Shown here in pieces: positions 8,315 to 16,193 of a stretch of 34,575 nt of DNA. Numbering within the stretch: position 1 is the first letter of the stretch; each line of letters opens with the position of its first letter. The DNA is from a virus: positions 1 to 34,575 of the IMG/VR virus record IMGVR_UViG_3300020465_001177; one strand, given 5' to 3'. Both the position numbers and the translations under genes were made by a program. The notes below the pieces were generated by a model that worked only from the letters and a program-made list of their open reading frames with translations, was not told where the DNA came from and ran no database searches.

Positions 8315-8710
8315 TTGAGTAGCATACAAGAAAAAAAAGAAGCGAAGAATTACAGGATAATGAAATCAAAAATGAAGAAGACCTGGTGGGCGGTGTCTTT
8401 GATGATTATTCTGATGGGTGCACTCTATTGTTCCCTGGTATTCACGATATGGTCTGCAACAGATGGAATGAAGAATGCTATTGATGAAAACCCTGGATTG
8501 CCTCTCGCATACGACATAATACTGGGTATGAGTATGATTCTGATTATTGCGGCCTGTATATCATGCATCAAAATTATTCGTGGCTGGATTCCTCCAGAAG
8601 TCAAAGAAGAAAAGAAGAAATCCAGGTGGGATTCTAAAGTTCCAGATGTTAGCAAAAAACCAAGTGAATTACCCAAAGGAGCATTCAGAAGTGTGCGATC
8701 AGATTCATAA
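8315..8710 (+). CDS. Two-helix membrane protein
   Basis: A 131-residue protein with two hydrophobic helices (about 24-46 and 66-88), a short loop between them and a ~40-residue basic tail. A strong AGGAGGGAA ribosome binding site stands before the TTG at 8315. Two hydrophobic segments in a protein this small recall the coat proteins of spindle-shaped archaeal viruses, but similarity of layout alone is weak evidence. Confidence 0.7.
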   Translation: MSSIQEKKEAKNYRIMKSKMKKTWWAVSLMIILMGALYCSLVFTIWSATDGMKNAIDENPGLPLAYDIILGMSMILIIAACISCIKIIRGWIPPEVKEEKKKSRWDSKVPDVSKKPSELPKGAFRSVRSDS

Positions 8711-8750
8711 CCAAGCTGAATGTGAAATACTAAGATAGATCCACAGTGTA

Positions 8751-9848
8751 ATGATGGCGATTGAGCGAAAGGGTTTATCCAATAAGGAATTGGATGAAAA
8801 GTGGAATGTGAAAAGCCTTCTTGGAACAAGTAATTTCAAAACGCAGAAAGGGGAAAAATATGGCTATCGAACCTGGATTCTCCACCTTGCACCAGCAAAC
8901 ATATCTGGAAACAATGTATGCCCATCAGCATCAATTGGTTGTGCGGCCGCTTGTCTAAACACTTCAGGTCTTGGTTGCCAGCCAAGTGTAATCAATGCAA
9001 GAGCCAAAAGAACAGAGTTTTATTTTGGTGATCGTGAAGCATTCATGCTTAGGCTCGAAGATGAAATAAGAAAGGCAATCGCCAATGCTGAAAGGGCAGG
9101 TTTAACTCCGACATTCAGGCTAAATGGAACTTCAGATATTAAGTGGGAGAAAATCATGTATGGCCCAGACAAGAAGAACATATTTCAGCGATTCCCAAAT
9201 ATCCAATTTTACGATTACACCAAAATCCCCAACAGAGGTAAAAAACCAGAACCAAATTATCAAATTGTATTTTCACGTTCTGAAGACAATGAAAGGTTCG
9301 TAAAGAAGGCTATGGAACAGGGCCAAAACGTAGCAGTTGTATTCGATAAGAAATCTGAACTACCAAACAAATGGGGTCCACAAGGAGGCATGATTTGGAA
9401 CGTTATTGATGGCGACAGGAATGACCTAAGATTTCTTGACCCACCAAAATCTGTTGTTGGTCTTTCAGCGAAGGGGAGAGCCACCAGGGATACAACTGGT
9501 TTCGTATTGTATGGAACAGGGGTAATTGATGTGGATAATCTCAAAGAATACAGGAAAAGAGCGCAGAAAGACCCAAGCATCCTGGGCCAAAGAAAAATTG
9601 ACGGAGAGAAGTTCGTTCCAATTCAATCTAAGGTATCAAGGGCATCGGCAGAAAGAACCGCAGAACTCCTTCGAACATCTGGCAGAAAAGCAAGAATTGT
9701 CGAGCACAAGCCAACAGTCGGAGGCAAGAGCAGAAAAGCATGGGCAGTTTACACACCAGGAGTTTATGCACGAACAAAATCTGGAGCAACTGTTGGATTA
9801 CTTTCAAGACCATCGAGAAAAAGAATACCTACAGTTAGATCCTATTGA
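8751..9848 (+). CDS. Gp88-like protein with C-terminal recurring module
   Basis: A 365-residue protein that fits the phage gene-product-88 family. It has a Cys cluster near the N terminus (C57, C64, C68, C76 in VCPSASIGCAAACLN), then FRLNGTSDIKWE and an alpha/beta body. The Cys spacing with a later barrel-like body recalls iron-sulfur/radical-SAM proteins, but activity is unproven. Residues 298-337 (RTAELLRTSGRKARIVE, then KAWAVYTPG) match the module found in eight late-operon proteins and are followed by a basic tail. Promoter-like AATACTAA lies about 25 bases upstream. The 3' end overlaps the convergent gene by 14 bases. Confidence 0.75.
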   Translation: MMAIERKGLSNKELDEKWNVKSLLGTSNFKTQKGEKYGYRTWILHLAPANISGNNVCPSASIGCAAACLNTSGLGCQPSVINARAKRTEFYFGDREAFMLRLEDEIRKAIANAERAGLTPTFRLNGTSDIKWEKIMYGPDKKNIFQRFPNIQFYDYTKIPNRGKKPEPNYQIVFSRSEDNERFVKKAMEQGQNVAVVFDKKSELPNKWGPQGGMIWNVIDGDRNDLRFLDPPKSVVGLSAKGRATRDTTGFVLYGTGVIDVDNLKEYRKRAQKDPSILGQRKIDGEKFVPIQSKVSRASAERTAELLRTSGRKARIVEHKPTVGGKSRKAWAVYTPGVYARTKSGATVGLLSRPSRKRIPTVRSY

Positions 9849-10266
9849 AGTAACGATATACACTATCATTTGATGGTTCGCCACCATAATCAGAATAGGG
9901 TTGAGCATCAATAATTACAGAGTTCTCTGGCGGTATGTTACCAATGAAATCAACTTCAACTTCTTCAGGAATAGAATTATCTCTGGCTACAAGCAAGAAT
10001 ATCAGTATGTTTTCTTCTTCAATCCATACCTGGACTGTATCAAAATCATTCACGTTATTTGTAATCAATTCCAAAGCATGATTGATTAGAGAATGCCTAT
10101 TTTCTTCAGACATTTCATCCATTCTCGAAGGAATTGGCTGGCCGAGTTTTCTGGATACAAATTGAGTTCCTGTATGGAACTTTAGGCTGACTTCGAATAG
10201 CAATTCATCGAAACAAACTTCGTTCATCATGTGCATTGACTCATTGAAATCTTCATCATCCATCAT
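9835..10266 (-). CDS. Acidic protein of unknown function
   Basis: A 143-residue acidic protein at the far end of the reverse operon. It has a helical N-terminal half and a strand-rich C-terminal half (VQVWIEEENILIFLLVA). GGTGGAT precedes the start. No family or motif was recognised. Its last 14 bases overlap the convergent Gp88-like gene. Confidence 0.7.
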   Translation of the reverse strand: MMDDEDFNESMHMMNEVCFDELLFEVSLKFHTGTQFVSRKLGQPIPSRMDEMSEENRHSLINHALELITNNVNDFDTVQVWIEEENILIFLLVARDNSIPEEVEVDFIGNIPPENSVIIDAQPYSDYGGEPSNDSVYRYFNRI

Positions 10267-10320
10267 TTAGATCCACCACGATTTTCATATTTCACATATT
10301 CCTAATCAATCAGATTACAT

Positions 10321-10608
10321 TCACAGTTTGAGTTTGTTGTAAAGCCATGCAAACGGCAAAAATATGATTATTATTGGAACTAAGAACCAAGCGGCAACCA
10401 ACATCAACCAATCCCTCTTTTCGTATTTCTTAATTTTCTGGGCAACAGAATCACCAACTAATTCGCAACGTTCAATATCATCTGCGAGTTCTTCAATATC
10501 ATCTATGCTGAAGAAACCACCTTCTCTGGCTTCTTCAACAATTCCTTTCAACTCATCCACAACGTAATCTTTCAATTCTTCTTTTCTAAATCTATGTCTT
10601 GGAATCAT
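10321..10608 (-). CDS. Single-helix, tail-anchored membrane protein
   Basis: A 95-residue protein whose first ~65 residues are charged and helical and whose C terminus holds one membrane helix (about 70-90, LMLVAAWFLVPIIIIF). It is therefore likely inserted tail-first with its bulk in the cytoplasm. The ATG at 10608 is chosen over a TTG at 10620 because GGTGA lies inside that extension at the right distance. Confidence 0.75.
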   Translation of the reverse strand: MIPRHRFRKEELKDYVVDELKGIVEEAREGGFFSIDDIEELADDIERCELVGDSVAQKIKKYEKRDWLMLVAAWFLVPIIIIFLPFAWLYNKLKL

Positions 10609-10609
10609 A

Positions 10610-11011
10610 TTATTCACCAATTTTGTTATTGTCTTTCTTCAATTTACCAGATTTCAACAAACGCTTTGCTTCATCCATTTTCATACCCTTTACGGTTCTC
10701 CTGGTCGAACGCTTCTCATCCTTCGCAGATTGTATAGTGTGCCTCAATCTCATATCAGGCTCATCTTTCCAATTATCCCTTCTTTTCTGCATATCTCTCG
10801 ATATTCTCTGTTTATCACCAGGAGAATAAGTTCTTTTTGCATTCTTAGCTCGTTGCTTTGCTCTTTGGGAATCATCTATCCAATACAGGGCAGTTGCACC
10901 AGATACGCCATGAGCCTCGCCAATGGCTCTGTATGAAGCCCCTGTTGCCCTCATTCTTCTCATACTCATAATCATTTGACGATCCACTTTGTATCTTCTA
11001 TCTTTAGCCAT
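10610..11011 (-). CDS. Helix-turn-helix DNA-binding protein
   Basis: A 133-residue, very basic protein. Residues about 12-46 form a helix-turn-helix of the homeodomain-like/resolvase type (MRRMRATGASYRAIGEAHGV, then SGATALYWI). The rest is Arg/Lys-rich helix. It may be a regulator of the operon or a DNA-binding accessory protein. There is no recombinase catalytic domain. GGTGA precedes the ATG, which overlaps the upstream stop as TAATG. Confidence 0.8.
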   Translation of the reverse strand: MAKDRRYKVDRQMIMSMRRMRATGASYRAIGEAHGVSGATALYWIDDSQRAKQRAKNAKRTYSPGDKQRISRDMQKRRDNWKDEPDMRLRHTIQSAKDEKRSTRRTVKGMKMDEAKRLLKSGKLKKDNNKIGE

Positions 11012-11172
11012 TATTTCACCTTCGATGTTAATATGTATGTTCCTTTTGGATATGGTGCATCCTTGATTGTGAAATCTCGAATGATGAAATATCTCGGATT
11101 TTTCTTTTTGATTCTTTTTAATTTAGATCTAACTGCATCAAGGCTACCTCGGTGTTCGAACTTTTCTCTCAT
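11011..11172 (-). CDS. Small basic protein
   Basis: A 53-residue basic protein with one helix and a strand-rich second half (RYFIIRDFTIKD, GTYILTSKVK); no family recognised. The ATG at 11172 overlaps the stop of the upstream 51-residue gene as ATGA, and GGGAGG precedes it, so a longer frame from 11241 is unlikely. Confidence 0.65.
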   Translation of the reverse strand: MREKFEHRGSLDAVRSKLKRIKKKNPRYFIIRDFTIKDAPYPKGTYILTSKVK

Positions 11173-11324
11173 GCTGAAGCCTCCCAAAGAAGAAGTGCAT
11201 TGGCTAAACCAATGAATATCATAGCAACTGCAACTCTCCAATTTTTGCTCTCAAAGAAAGTAACAATTCCACCAATTACGAAAAGCAAACAAGCCAAAGC
11301 CATGAACCATTGTGATGGCGACAT
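11169..11324 (-). CDS. 51-residue two-helix membrane protein
   Basis: This frame starts at the ATG at 11324 (sharing a base with the upstream stop, TAATG) and ends in an ATGA overlap with the next gene. Both junctions fit translational coupling. The product has two hydrophobic helices (MALACLLFVIGGIVTFF and VAVAMIFIGLANALLL) joined by a short charged turn (ESKNWR). The small hairpin layout resembles holin-like or membrane-remodelling peptides; no family was recognised. Confidence 0.65.
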   Translation of the reverse strand: MSPSQWFMALACLLFVIGGIVTFFESKNWRVAVAMIFIGLANALLLWEASA

Positions 11325-11686
11325 TATTCCTCAACCCCCAATCCCTCATGTGATGGGAAATCAACGCCTCTAAGGGGTGCTACAGGCACAAAATCATGCA
11401 AAGTCGGCCTTGATGTATGGCAAGGCCAACAAATCCACGTTTTGCACGTTTCTTTGCCTCCATCTCTGGCGATCTCCCTGAATACCCCATAGTGTGCGAG
11501 AGAATCACAAAGAAAACACAATCCACCCATTTGTGAAAAGGGGTCTGGCATATTTTTTTCCCGTTCTGCTTTTTCAGCAAAGAACCTCCTTCGAGAATAT
11601 CCAGCATCACATGGCTGGCATCTCGCTTTACCATTGGTGATGAATGAATGTTTCATTGATGTTCCACAATCGCAACAAATAGCCAT
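11324..11686 (-). CDS. Double zinc-ribbon protein
   Basis: A 120-residue protein with two metal-binding Cys sets: CCDCG with CQPC in the first third, and CFLC with CWPCH in the last half. The spacing fits zinc ribbons. Such proteins often bind nucleic acid or partner proteins; the target is unknown. An HNH nuclease was considered, but the required Asn/His pattern is not evident. Confidence 0.75.
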   Translation of the reverse strand: MAICCDCGTSMKHSFITNGKARCQPCDAGYSRRRFFAEKAEREKNMPDPFSQMGGLCFLCDSLAHYGVFREIARDGGKETCKTWICWPCHTSRPTLHDFVPVAPLRGVDFPSHEGLGVEE

Positions 11687-12210
11687 TATTCCACCAACCC
11701 CAAAACGCCTCTGAATATCGCAATTGGTTTCCCACTGTTAGCCAATTGAGTTACTTCAATAGTAATATCATCTCCAGCACCATCAATCATCTCAACAAAA
11801 CATTTGCCCAAAGGCATAATCTCGATTACCTGGATGCCAACATATTCAGGAAAATGGTATTTCATGAACTCATACTCATCCCAATCATGGGCTAAACCAA
11901 TTGGATCATCTGTATCCATCATGTATTGTCGGATGATGTAAAGGGTTGCTAATGCTCTTTCTTCTGTATTCAGCTTGGCGTGATTTTCTTCTCCAATCCA
12001 TTCAGCCAATTTACTCATAGGCAAACCGACCTCAAAACCAGTTCCAAGTGTTCCATCTTCTTTTGTGAAAACAAAATCAACGTATTGTGGTGTTTTTGGG
12101 TCTGTTGTTGTTGAACCAAAAATAGCATGAATATCTCCAACTTTTTCAATTACCCAATCCACACCATAGGTTGCTTTTTCTGCAATTAACTTCGCTACAT
12201 CAAATCTCAT
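11686..12210 (-). CDS. Protein of unknown function
   Basis: A 174-residue, mildly acidic mixed alpha/beta protein (strands such as YVDFVFTKEDG, GIQVIEIMPLG, DITIEVTQL). No family was recognised. The start at 12210 is chosen because GGAGG precedes it and it forms an ATGA overlap with the upstream gene; the frame is open to 12240. Its stop adjoins the zinc-ribbon gene's ATG. Confidence 0.75.
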   Translation of the reverse strand: MRFDVAKLIAEKATYGVDWVIEKVGDIHAIFGSTTTDPKTPQYVDFVFTKEDGTLGTGFEVGLPMSKLAEWIGEENHAKLNTEERALATLYIIRQYMMDTDDPIGLAHDWDEYEFMKYHFPEYVGIQVIEIMPLGKCFVEMIDGAGDDITIEVTQLANSGKPIAIFRGVLGLVE

Positions 12211-12398
12211 TCTAATTTCCTCCATGCGTAAATATCCCAAACAATTTCACCATTTTCCATCCTCTGCAATTGCTCGAAATGAGTCCAGCCATCTTCTCTC
12301 AATTTGGCCTCCCAATGTTCGAACATATCATGTTTAACTGATTCAGCATAGGTTCTTGTGAATACTTTGCCGCCAATAACGATGTATGTTCTTCTCAT
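12207..12398 (-). CDS. Small protein of unknown function
   Basis: A 63-residue protein beginning with a strand (RRTYIVIGGKVF), then a helical middle rich in Trp, Glu and His. Both ends overlap neighbours by ATGA. No family was recognised. Confidence 0.65.
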   Translation of the reverse strand: MRRTYIVIGGKVFTRTYAESVKHDMFEHWEAKLREDGWTHFEQLQRMENGEIVWDIYAWRKLE

Positions 12399-13057
12399 TC
12401 TTCATCAACCCCATGAACAATTTTTGTTAGTGAATCAACTATTGATTTTGCTTCAGGTAAACGGTCAAGTATTTCGATTACTGGAGTTTCTGCATCAATC
12501 CAGTCCTCCCATTCAGTCCACCAGCAATGACCATTTTTGTAATCAATATCGAACTGCTCTTTTGTATATCCATCAGTAAACAGGCATCTATTGTTGCATG
12601 CGAGAAAACCTTGACCGTCCGTATAACCACTATACATTCCTTTTTTGCATTTGTCGCAGATGGCTGGAAATAGATGTGAAAACTTAACTCGGTTTTCATT
12701 TACAATTTGTTCCTTAACGATGGTCATGTATCCATTTACAATTATTTTAACCATAACAGGACTATCTGAAATGTTTCCAGCGATCCATTCATCCATCAAT
12801 TGAAGAATATCATTTGGACTAAGAACAATACCAGGTATTACTGCATCACGCATCCATGCTTCAGATTTATGTCCGTCCATGTATCCATCCTTGATTGTTT
12901 CATTTACCAATGGATAATTTTCTCCACGCTCTTTTGGTGTCGAGTAAATATCATCATGTGCCTCTCTCCATTCCTTCAGCATTTCTTCTTTAGAAACGAA
13001 AACCAAAGGTTCTGGTATTCCACCATAGGACCAAATCATTACTTCGAGAGAAGCCAT
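12395..13057 (-). CDS. Protein with central zinc-binding loop
   Basis: A 220-residue protein, mostly helical and acidic. In the middle, ICDKCKKGM followed by CNNRC can bind one zinc. The ATG at 13057 follows GGAGGGG and shares a base with the exonuclease stop (TGATG), so the longer TTG frame from 13111 is rejected. No family was recognised. Confidence 0.75.
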   Translation of the reverse strand: MASLEVMIWSYGGIPEPLVFVSKEEMLKEWREAHDDIYSTPKERGENYPLVNETIKDGYMDGHKSEAWMRDAVIPGIVLSPNDILQLMDEWIAGNISDSPVMVKIIVNGYMTIVKEQIVNENRVKFSHLFPAICDKCKKGMYSGYTDGQGFLACNNRCLFTDGYTKEQFDIDYKNGHCWWTEWEDWIDAETPVIEILDRLPEAKSIVDSLTKIVHGVDEE

Positions 13058-13926
13058 CAATATCCCCTCCAAACCTTCAGGTGATAATTCACGATCTCCG
13101 CCATCAAACAATCAATTTCAGCATCGTGGGCATTAACCTGCAATTCTGCACTTGTAATTTTATCCAGGAGTATCTTCTTGGGTTCATCCCTGTAATATCC
13201 CTCGTAATTATCCCAATTTATCCAATAGAATTGAAGTGCATTTTTGTCGGATGGCTTATCTGATATAGAGCCAAAATGAGTATTGAAAGCATCAACTAAT
13301 TTTGACCACCTTGTTCCCCAACCCTGTTCCATTTTCCATTCAGAATGATTCAGCATTATGCATCCAGGTCGAGAATCGCATAAGCATGAAGATGCAGGTT
13401 CACCACACCTTTGGTATGTATCACAATCCGTATCCTCAAAGATAGTCCTGGGCATCGAATTGCACAATTCAATTGTATCAGGTAATCTCCCAAGCTGAAC
13501 ATAATCAAATCCACGATTATATGCGATAAATCGCAACTTCATTCTCGATGTTGGGTGAAGTCCAGCCATTCGCATCATTTGTTTGATTCTATTTTCAAGG
13601 TTATACCAAACGTTTTGATATTCAATTTCATGGTTCTCAAGTTCTTCGAGTTTGATTCCATTTATTCGAAGTGCAGTAATTAGATCGTCTTGTTCTTGTT
13701 TAGCAATGCGCTCCATATCTGGCCTAACTGTAAAACTACCAGAATAAACCTCAACAGTTCCATCCTTCATGTATGCATAATCACGCTTTACAGAAAATGC
13801 CCAACCAATACTGACTATTTGTGAATCTCTCCCAAGACCCGTAGTTTCTGTATCAATAACCACATCAAATGGCTCATCCATGTATCTATCGAACCACATT
13901 TCCTTTTCATTAACTGGATAACTCAT
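13057..13926 (-). CDS. DEDDh 3'-5' exonuclease with Cys-rich insert
   Basis: A 289-residue DnaQ-like exonuclease with all three motifs: ExoI DTETTGL (D25, E27), ExoII NRGFD (D141) and ExoIII HDAEID (H267, D272). The His makes it the DEDDh subtype. It would remove nucleotides from 3' ends of DNA or RNA using two metal ions. Between ExoII and ExoIII lies a Cys-rich stretch (C168, C174, C181, C183, C189) not usual in the family, probably a zinc site. No polymerase is encoded nearby, so it may act in trimming, host nucleic-acid breakdown or proofreading for another polymerase. The ATG at 13926 follows GGGGTGAT. Confidence 0.85.
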   Translation of the reverse strand: MSYPVNEKEMWFDRYMDEPFDVVIDTETTGLGRDSQIVSIGWAFSVKRDYAYMKDGTVEVYSGSFTVRPDMERIAKQEQDDLITALRINGIKLEELENHEIEYQNVWYNLENRIKQMMRMAGLHPTSRMKLRFIAYNRGFDYVQLGRLPDTIELCNSMPRTIFEDTDCDTYQRCGEPASSCLCDSRPGCIMLNHSEWKMEQGWGTRWSKLVDAFNTHFGSISDKPSDKNALQFYWINWDNYEGYYRDEPKKILLDKITSAELQVNAHDAEIDCLMAEIVNYHLKVWRGY

Positions 13927-14297
13927 TCCCAATCACCCCTGAACTTTTCATCTCTCAATTCACTGGCGCAACCTGCAACCATCATTCCCATGTGACCTTC
14001 ACTATGGCATCGGTTCAGGTATTCCTCTATGTGATCTTCGCATAGACCTCCACCATGAATGTAAAACATAGCATGAAACAATCTGCCCACCGCTTCTATT
14101 GCCGCTTCTGCATCAACGTCTTGATGTGCTTCAACGCTAATTTGTGCATTCAAATCAGTTCTTTTTGAGCAACCAGGGTGTGCACATATTCTGCTTCGAA
14201 CATTTGGCTTTGGTGGATTAGAACAACACAAGCATGACCCGTCTTCTTCAATTGTAACTCCCCATTTTAGGCATTCTAAACACTTGATTACTTTCAT
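13923..14297 (-). CDS. Zinc-ribbon protein
   Basis: A 124-residue protein. CLEC with CLCC near the N terminus makes a zinc ribbon, and a second set (CAHPGC, later CEDH) could bind another ion. The ATG at 14297 is chosen because GGAGGG precedes it and it overlaps the upstream stop by ATGA. It lies directly upstream of the exonuclease with another ATGA overlap. Function unknown. Confidence 0.7.
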   Translation of the reverse strand: MKVIKCLECLKWGVTIEEDGSCLCCSNPPKPNVRSRICAHPGCSKRTDLNAQISVEAHQDVDAEAAIEAVGRLFHAMFYIHGGGLCEDHIEEYLNRCHSEGHMGMMVAGCASELRDEKFRGDWE

Positions 14298-14497
14298 TTT
14301 CTGGCCCTCCTGGTTTTCTTGGTTTTCTTGGACTTCAACATATTTGCTCGACATTTAGGGCACGTTGTTGTAATAATTGAACTGCCCTGAAGTAACGGGT
14401 TTGAGAACTTTGTCGAACAGATCCTACAAGTTGTCTTCTTTGGAACGTTTAATCGTTTTAGCATTTTAGCTCGCAATGATTTTTTTACACTATCCAT
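14294..14497 (-). CDS. Small basic zinc-ribbon protein
   Basis: A 67-residue, strongly basic protein with CRIC and CPKC spaced like a zinc ribbon and Lys/Arg-rich ends. This suits nucleic-acid binding. AGGTGAT precedes the ATG at 14497, which shares a base with the upstream stop (TGATG). Confidence 0.7.
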   Translation of the reverse strand: MDSVKKSLRAKMLKRLNVPKKTTCRICSTKFSNPLLQGSSIITTTCPKCRANMLKSKKTKKTRRARK

Positions 14498-14742
14498 CAA
14501 AAATCACCTTCAGGGCATACACAATGAACTTCACAAGACGCATCACCGTCAATGCAACCTTCGCATTCAGAAATGCTCAAACGCCCACAAGCACATGAAA
14601 CACAATCACATACCTGGAAATCGTTGTTCTCGTAACCGCAATGTGGGCAGATGTATGATATGTTTTCATCTCTGAAACTTTTATTTCGCTTTACGAACTT
14701 CAAAGCGATCAAAGAAAAGAGCATTCTGAAAAACTTACTCAT
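14497..14742 (-). CDS. Cys-rich zinc-binding protein
   Basis: An 81-residue protein with a hydrophobic, basic N terminus (FFRMLFSLIALKFVK) that may sit at a membrane, then at least eleven Cys in a row of short pairs (CPHC, CDC, CACG, CEGC, HCVC). It probably binds two or more zinc ions. No family was recognised. Coupled to both neighbours by overlaps. Confidence 0.65.
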   Translation of the reverse strand: MSKFFRMLFSLIALKFVKRNKSFRDENISYICPHCGYENNDFQVCDCVSCACGRLSISECEGCIDGDASCEVHCVCPEGDF

Positions 14743-15050
14743 CTCAATAGCCTCGAATCGCAGACAATAACATCTCCAACTGCAAAATCATCAAACCCAT
14801 TGGCTCTCATAATGACTGTTCCAGCCATATTTGGTTGAAGACCCCTAATTTTTCCTTCTTCATTTAGAATCATAATCAGGTTTTTGTGATCTATGTGAAT
14901 ATCACGATATGAAAAGTTCAAACTCTTTAATCCAATTACCTGGATATATCCACCAACTAATTCCTGTAATTCACTTAGAGAAAATGGTTCATCTCTGGAT
15001 ATGTCCTTTACAGGAACTTCTTGATTTGTTGGAAAAACGTATGCAATCAT
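14739..15050 (-). CDS. DUF3846-family protein
   Basis: A 103-residue protein matching DUF3846: GGYIQVIGL, then MILNEEGKIRGLQPNMAGT, and a final DFAVGDVIVCD. Members are small proteins common in phages, plasmids and conjugative elements; their function is not established. Overlaps the neighbours by ATGA. Confidence 0.75.
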   Translation of the reverse strand: MIAYVFPTNQEVPVKDISRDEPFSLSELQELVGGYIQVIGLKSLNFSYRDIHIDHKNLIMILNEEGKIRGLQPNMAGTVIMRANGFDDFAVGDVIVCDSRLLR

Positions 15051-15250
15051 TCTAACTCCCCCTGAAGTTCAGCCATCATTATCCGCATTTCTTCTTCATG
15101 TGCGTCAATACCTGAATAGAATGCACCTTCATCATCACCCATGATGTATCCAGCATGATAAGCATATTCAGAAGTGATATTTGCCCACAATTCACCATTT
15201 GCCTTTCGGCCATATTTGCCGCATTCACTAATTCTTGTGTATTCACTCAT
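15047..15250 (-). CDS. Small acidic protein
   Basis: A 67-residue acidic protein with no recognised family. The start at 15250 is chosen for the GAGGTGG site and ATGA overlap with the upstream gene. Confidence 0.6.
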   Translation of the reverse strand: MSEYTRISECGKYGRKANGELWANITSEYAYHAGYIMGDDEGAFYSGIDAHEEEMRIMMAELQGELE

Positions 15251-15678
15251 AGAAGCCACCTCAACACCATAGAAGCCAGGATAGAACGTTCTGAAATGTT
15301 CATGCCCTGACTCATAACCTGTAAATCATTGATGGTCATGTTTAACAAATCGCCTTCGTTTTCTTTCTTGAGTTTGTTCACCGTTCTTTTTCTCATTGTG
15401 AAACCTCTGGCAACTTGATCCTCAAGAGTCCACCTTCGAACTTCATCTTCATCCCTATCTGGATTCGCTATCCATTTCTTATTTCCAAAGTTTGCAGATT
15501 CAACAGTTCCATCTTCGGCACGTTTTACATTTGAAATCTCATACTTTGAACCAACTGCAACCGCCTTTGTTGCCTTCGTTGCACCAAATGAGCAAAACTC
15601 TCCGTTAGGACATACCCAGTGAACAGATTTGCCTTGAGCACGTAATCCAGCATAAGTCCATGTTTCAACAAGAGTCAT
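15247..15678 (-). CDS. Protein of unknown function
   Basis: A 143-residue protein. The N terminus is compact (TWTYAGLRAQGKSVHWVCP), the middle strand-rich, and the last 60 residues basic then helical. I do not recognise a family. AGGAGGA precedes the ATG at 15678, which overlaps the upstream stop by ATGA. Confidence 0.65.
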   Translation of the reverse strand: MTLVETWTYAGLRAQGKSVHWVCPNGEFCSFGATKATKAVAVGSKYEISNVKRAEDGTVESANFGNKKWIANPDRDEDEVRRWTLEDQVARGFTMRKRTVNKLKKENEGDLLNMTINDLQVMSQGMNISERSILASMVLRWLL

Positions 15679-15884
15679 AGAGAATCCTCCTTTGAACATT
15701 CAGGATCGCAACAATATGTTTCTTTAGCTCGGAGAGTTGTAAATCCATCAGAATGAACTTCAATGCTTGGAGGCAATGTAATGATTGAATCTTTACCACA
15801 TTCTGCACACTCGGATAAGTTCTCATAAGCCTCATCAACGATTTTCTCCCATTCAGGAGAGTCCTGTAGTGGGAACTTACTCAT
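15675..15884 (-). CDS. Small zinc-binding protein
   Basis: A 69-residue acidic protein with CAECG and CCDPEC, consistent with one zinc site. Overlaps both neighbours by ATGA. No family was recognised. Confidence 0.65.
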   Translation of the reverse strand: MSKFPLQDSPEWEKIVDEAYENLSECAECGKDSIITLPPSIEVHSDGFTTLRAKETYCCDPECSKEDSL

Positions 15885-16192
15885 ACAACCACCTCGAAGT
15901 CCTTCAATACAAATCCATATTCTGCCCAGGGATCTGGACCGTAAAGCCCATCCACTCTTTCACAAGCAATTCCAACATTCAAGCAACCCCATGTTGCTTC
16001 ATCACCAGTTTCATCATCCCATCCATCAACAATACCTTTCTGGACTAAAGAAGCCATTGCGCCTCTCGCCTTCTTCATATCATTCTCTCTATGGCAAATG
16101 TATCCACCCAGACCATGACCTTCTGCGCTGAACTCATTGTGAACAAGTTGCATAATGATGTTCATTTCAAGTGGTGTAACTTTGATACTCAT
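15881..16192 (-). CDS. Winged-helix-like small protein
   Basis: A 103-residue protein. TPLEMNIIMQLVHNEF followed by ARGAMASLVQKGIV fits the helix pattern of small phage winged-helix proteins, in which the second stretch is the recognition helix. The start at 16192 follows GGGTGGG and lies two bases past the upstream stop. The frame is open further upstream, but that part shadows the neighbouring gene. DNA binding is likely but unproven. Confidence 0.6.
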   Translation of the reverse strand: MSIKVTPLEMNIIMQLVHNEFSAEGHGLGGYICHRENDMKKARGAMASLVQKGIVDGWDDETGDEATWGCLNVGIACERVDGLYGPDPWAEYGFVLKDFEVVV

Positions 16193-16193
16193 T

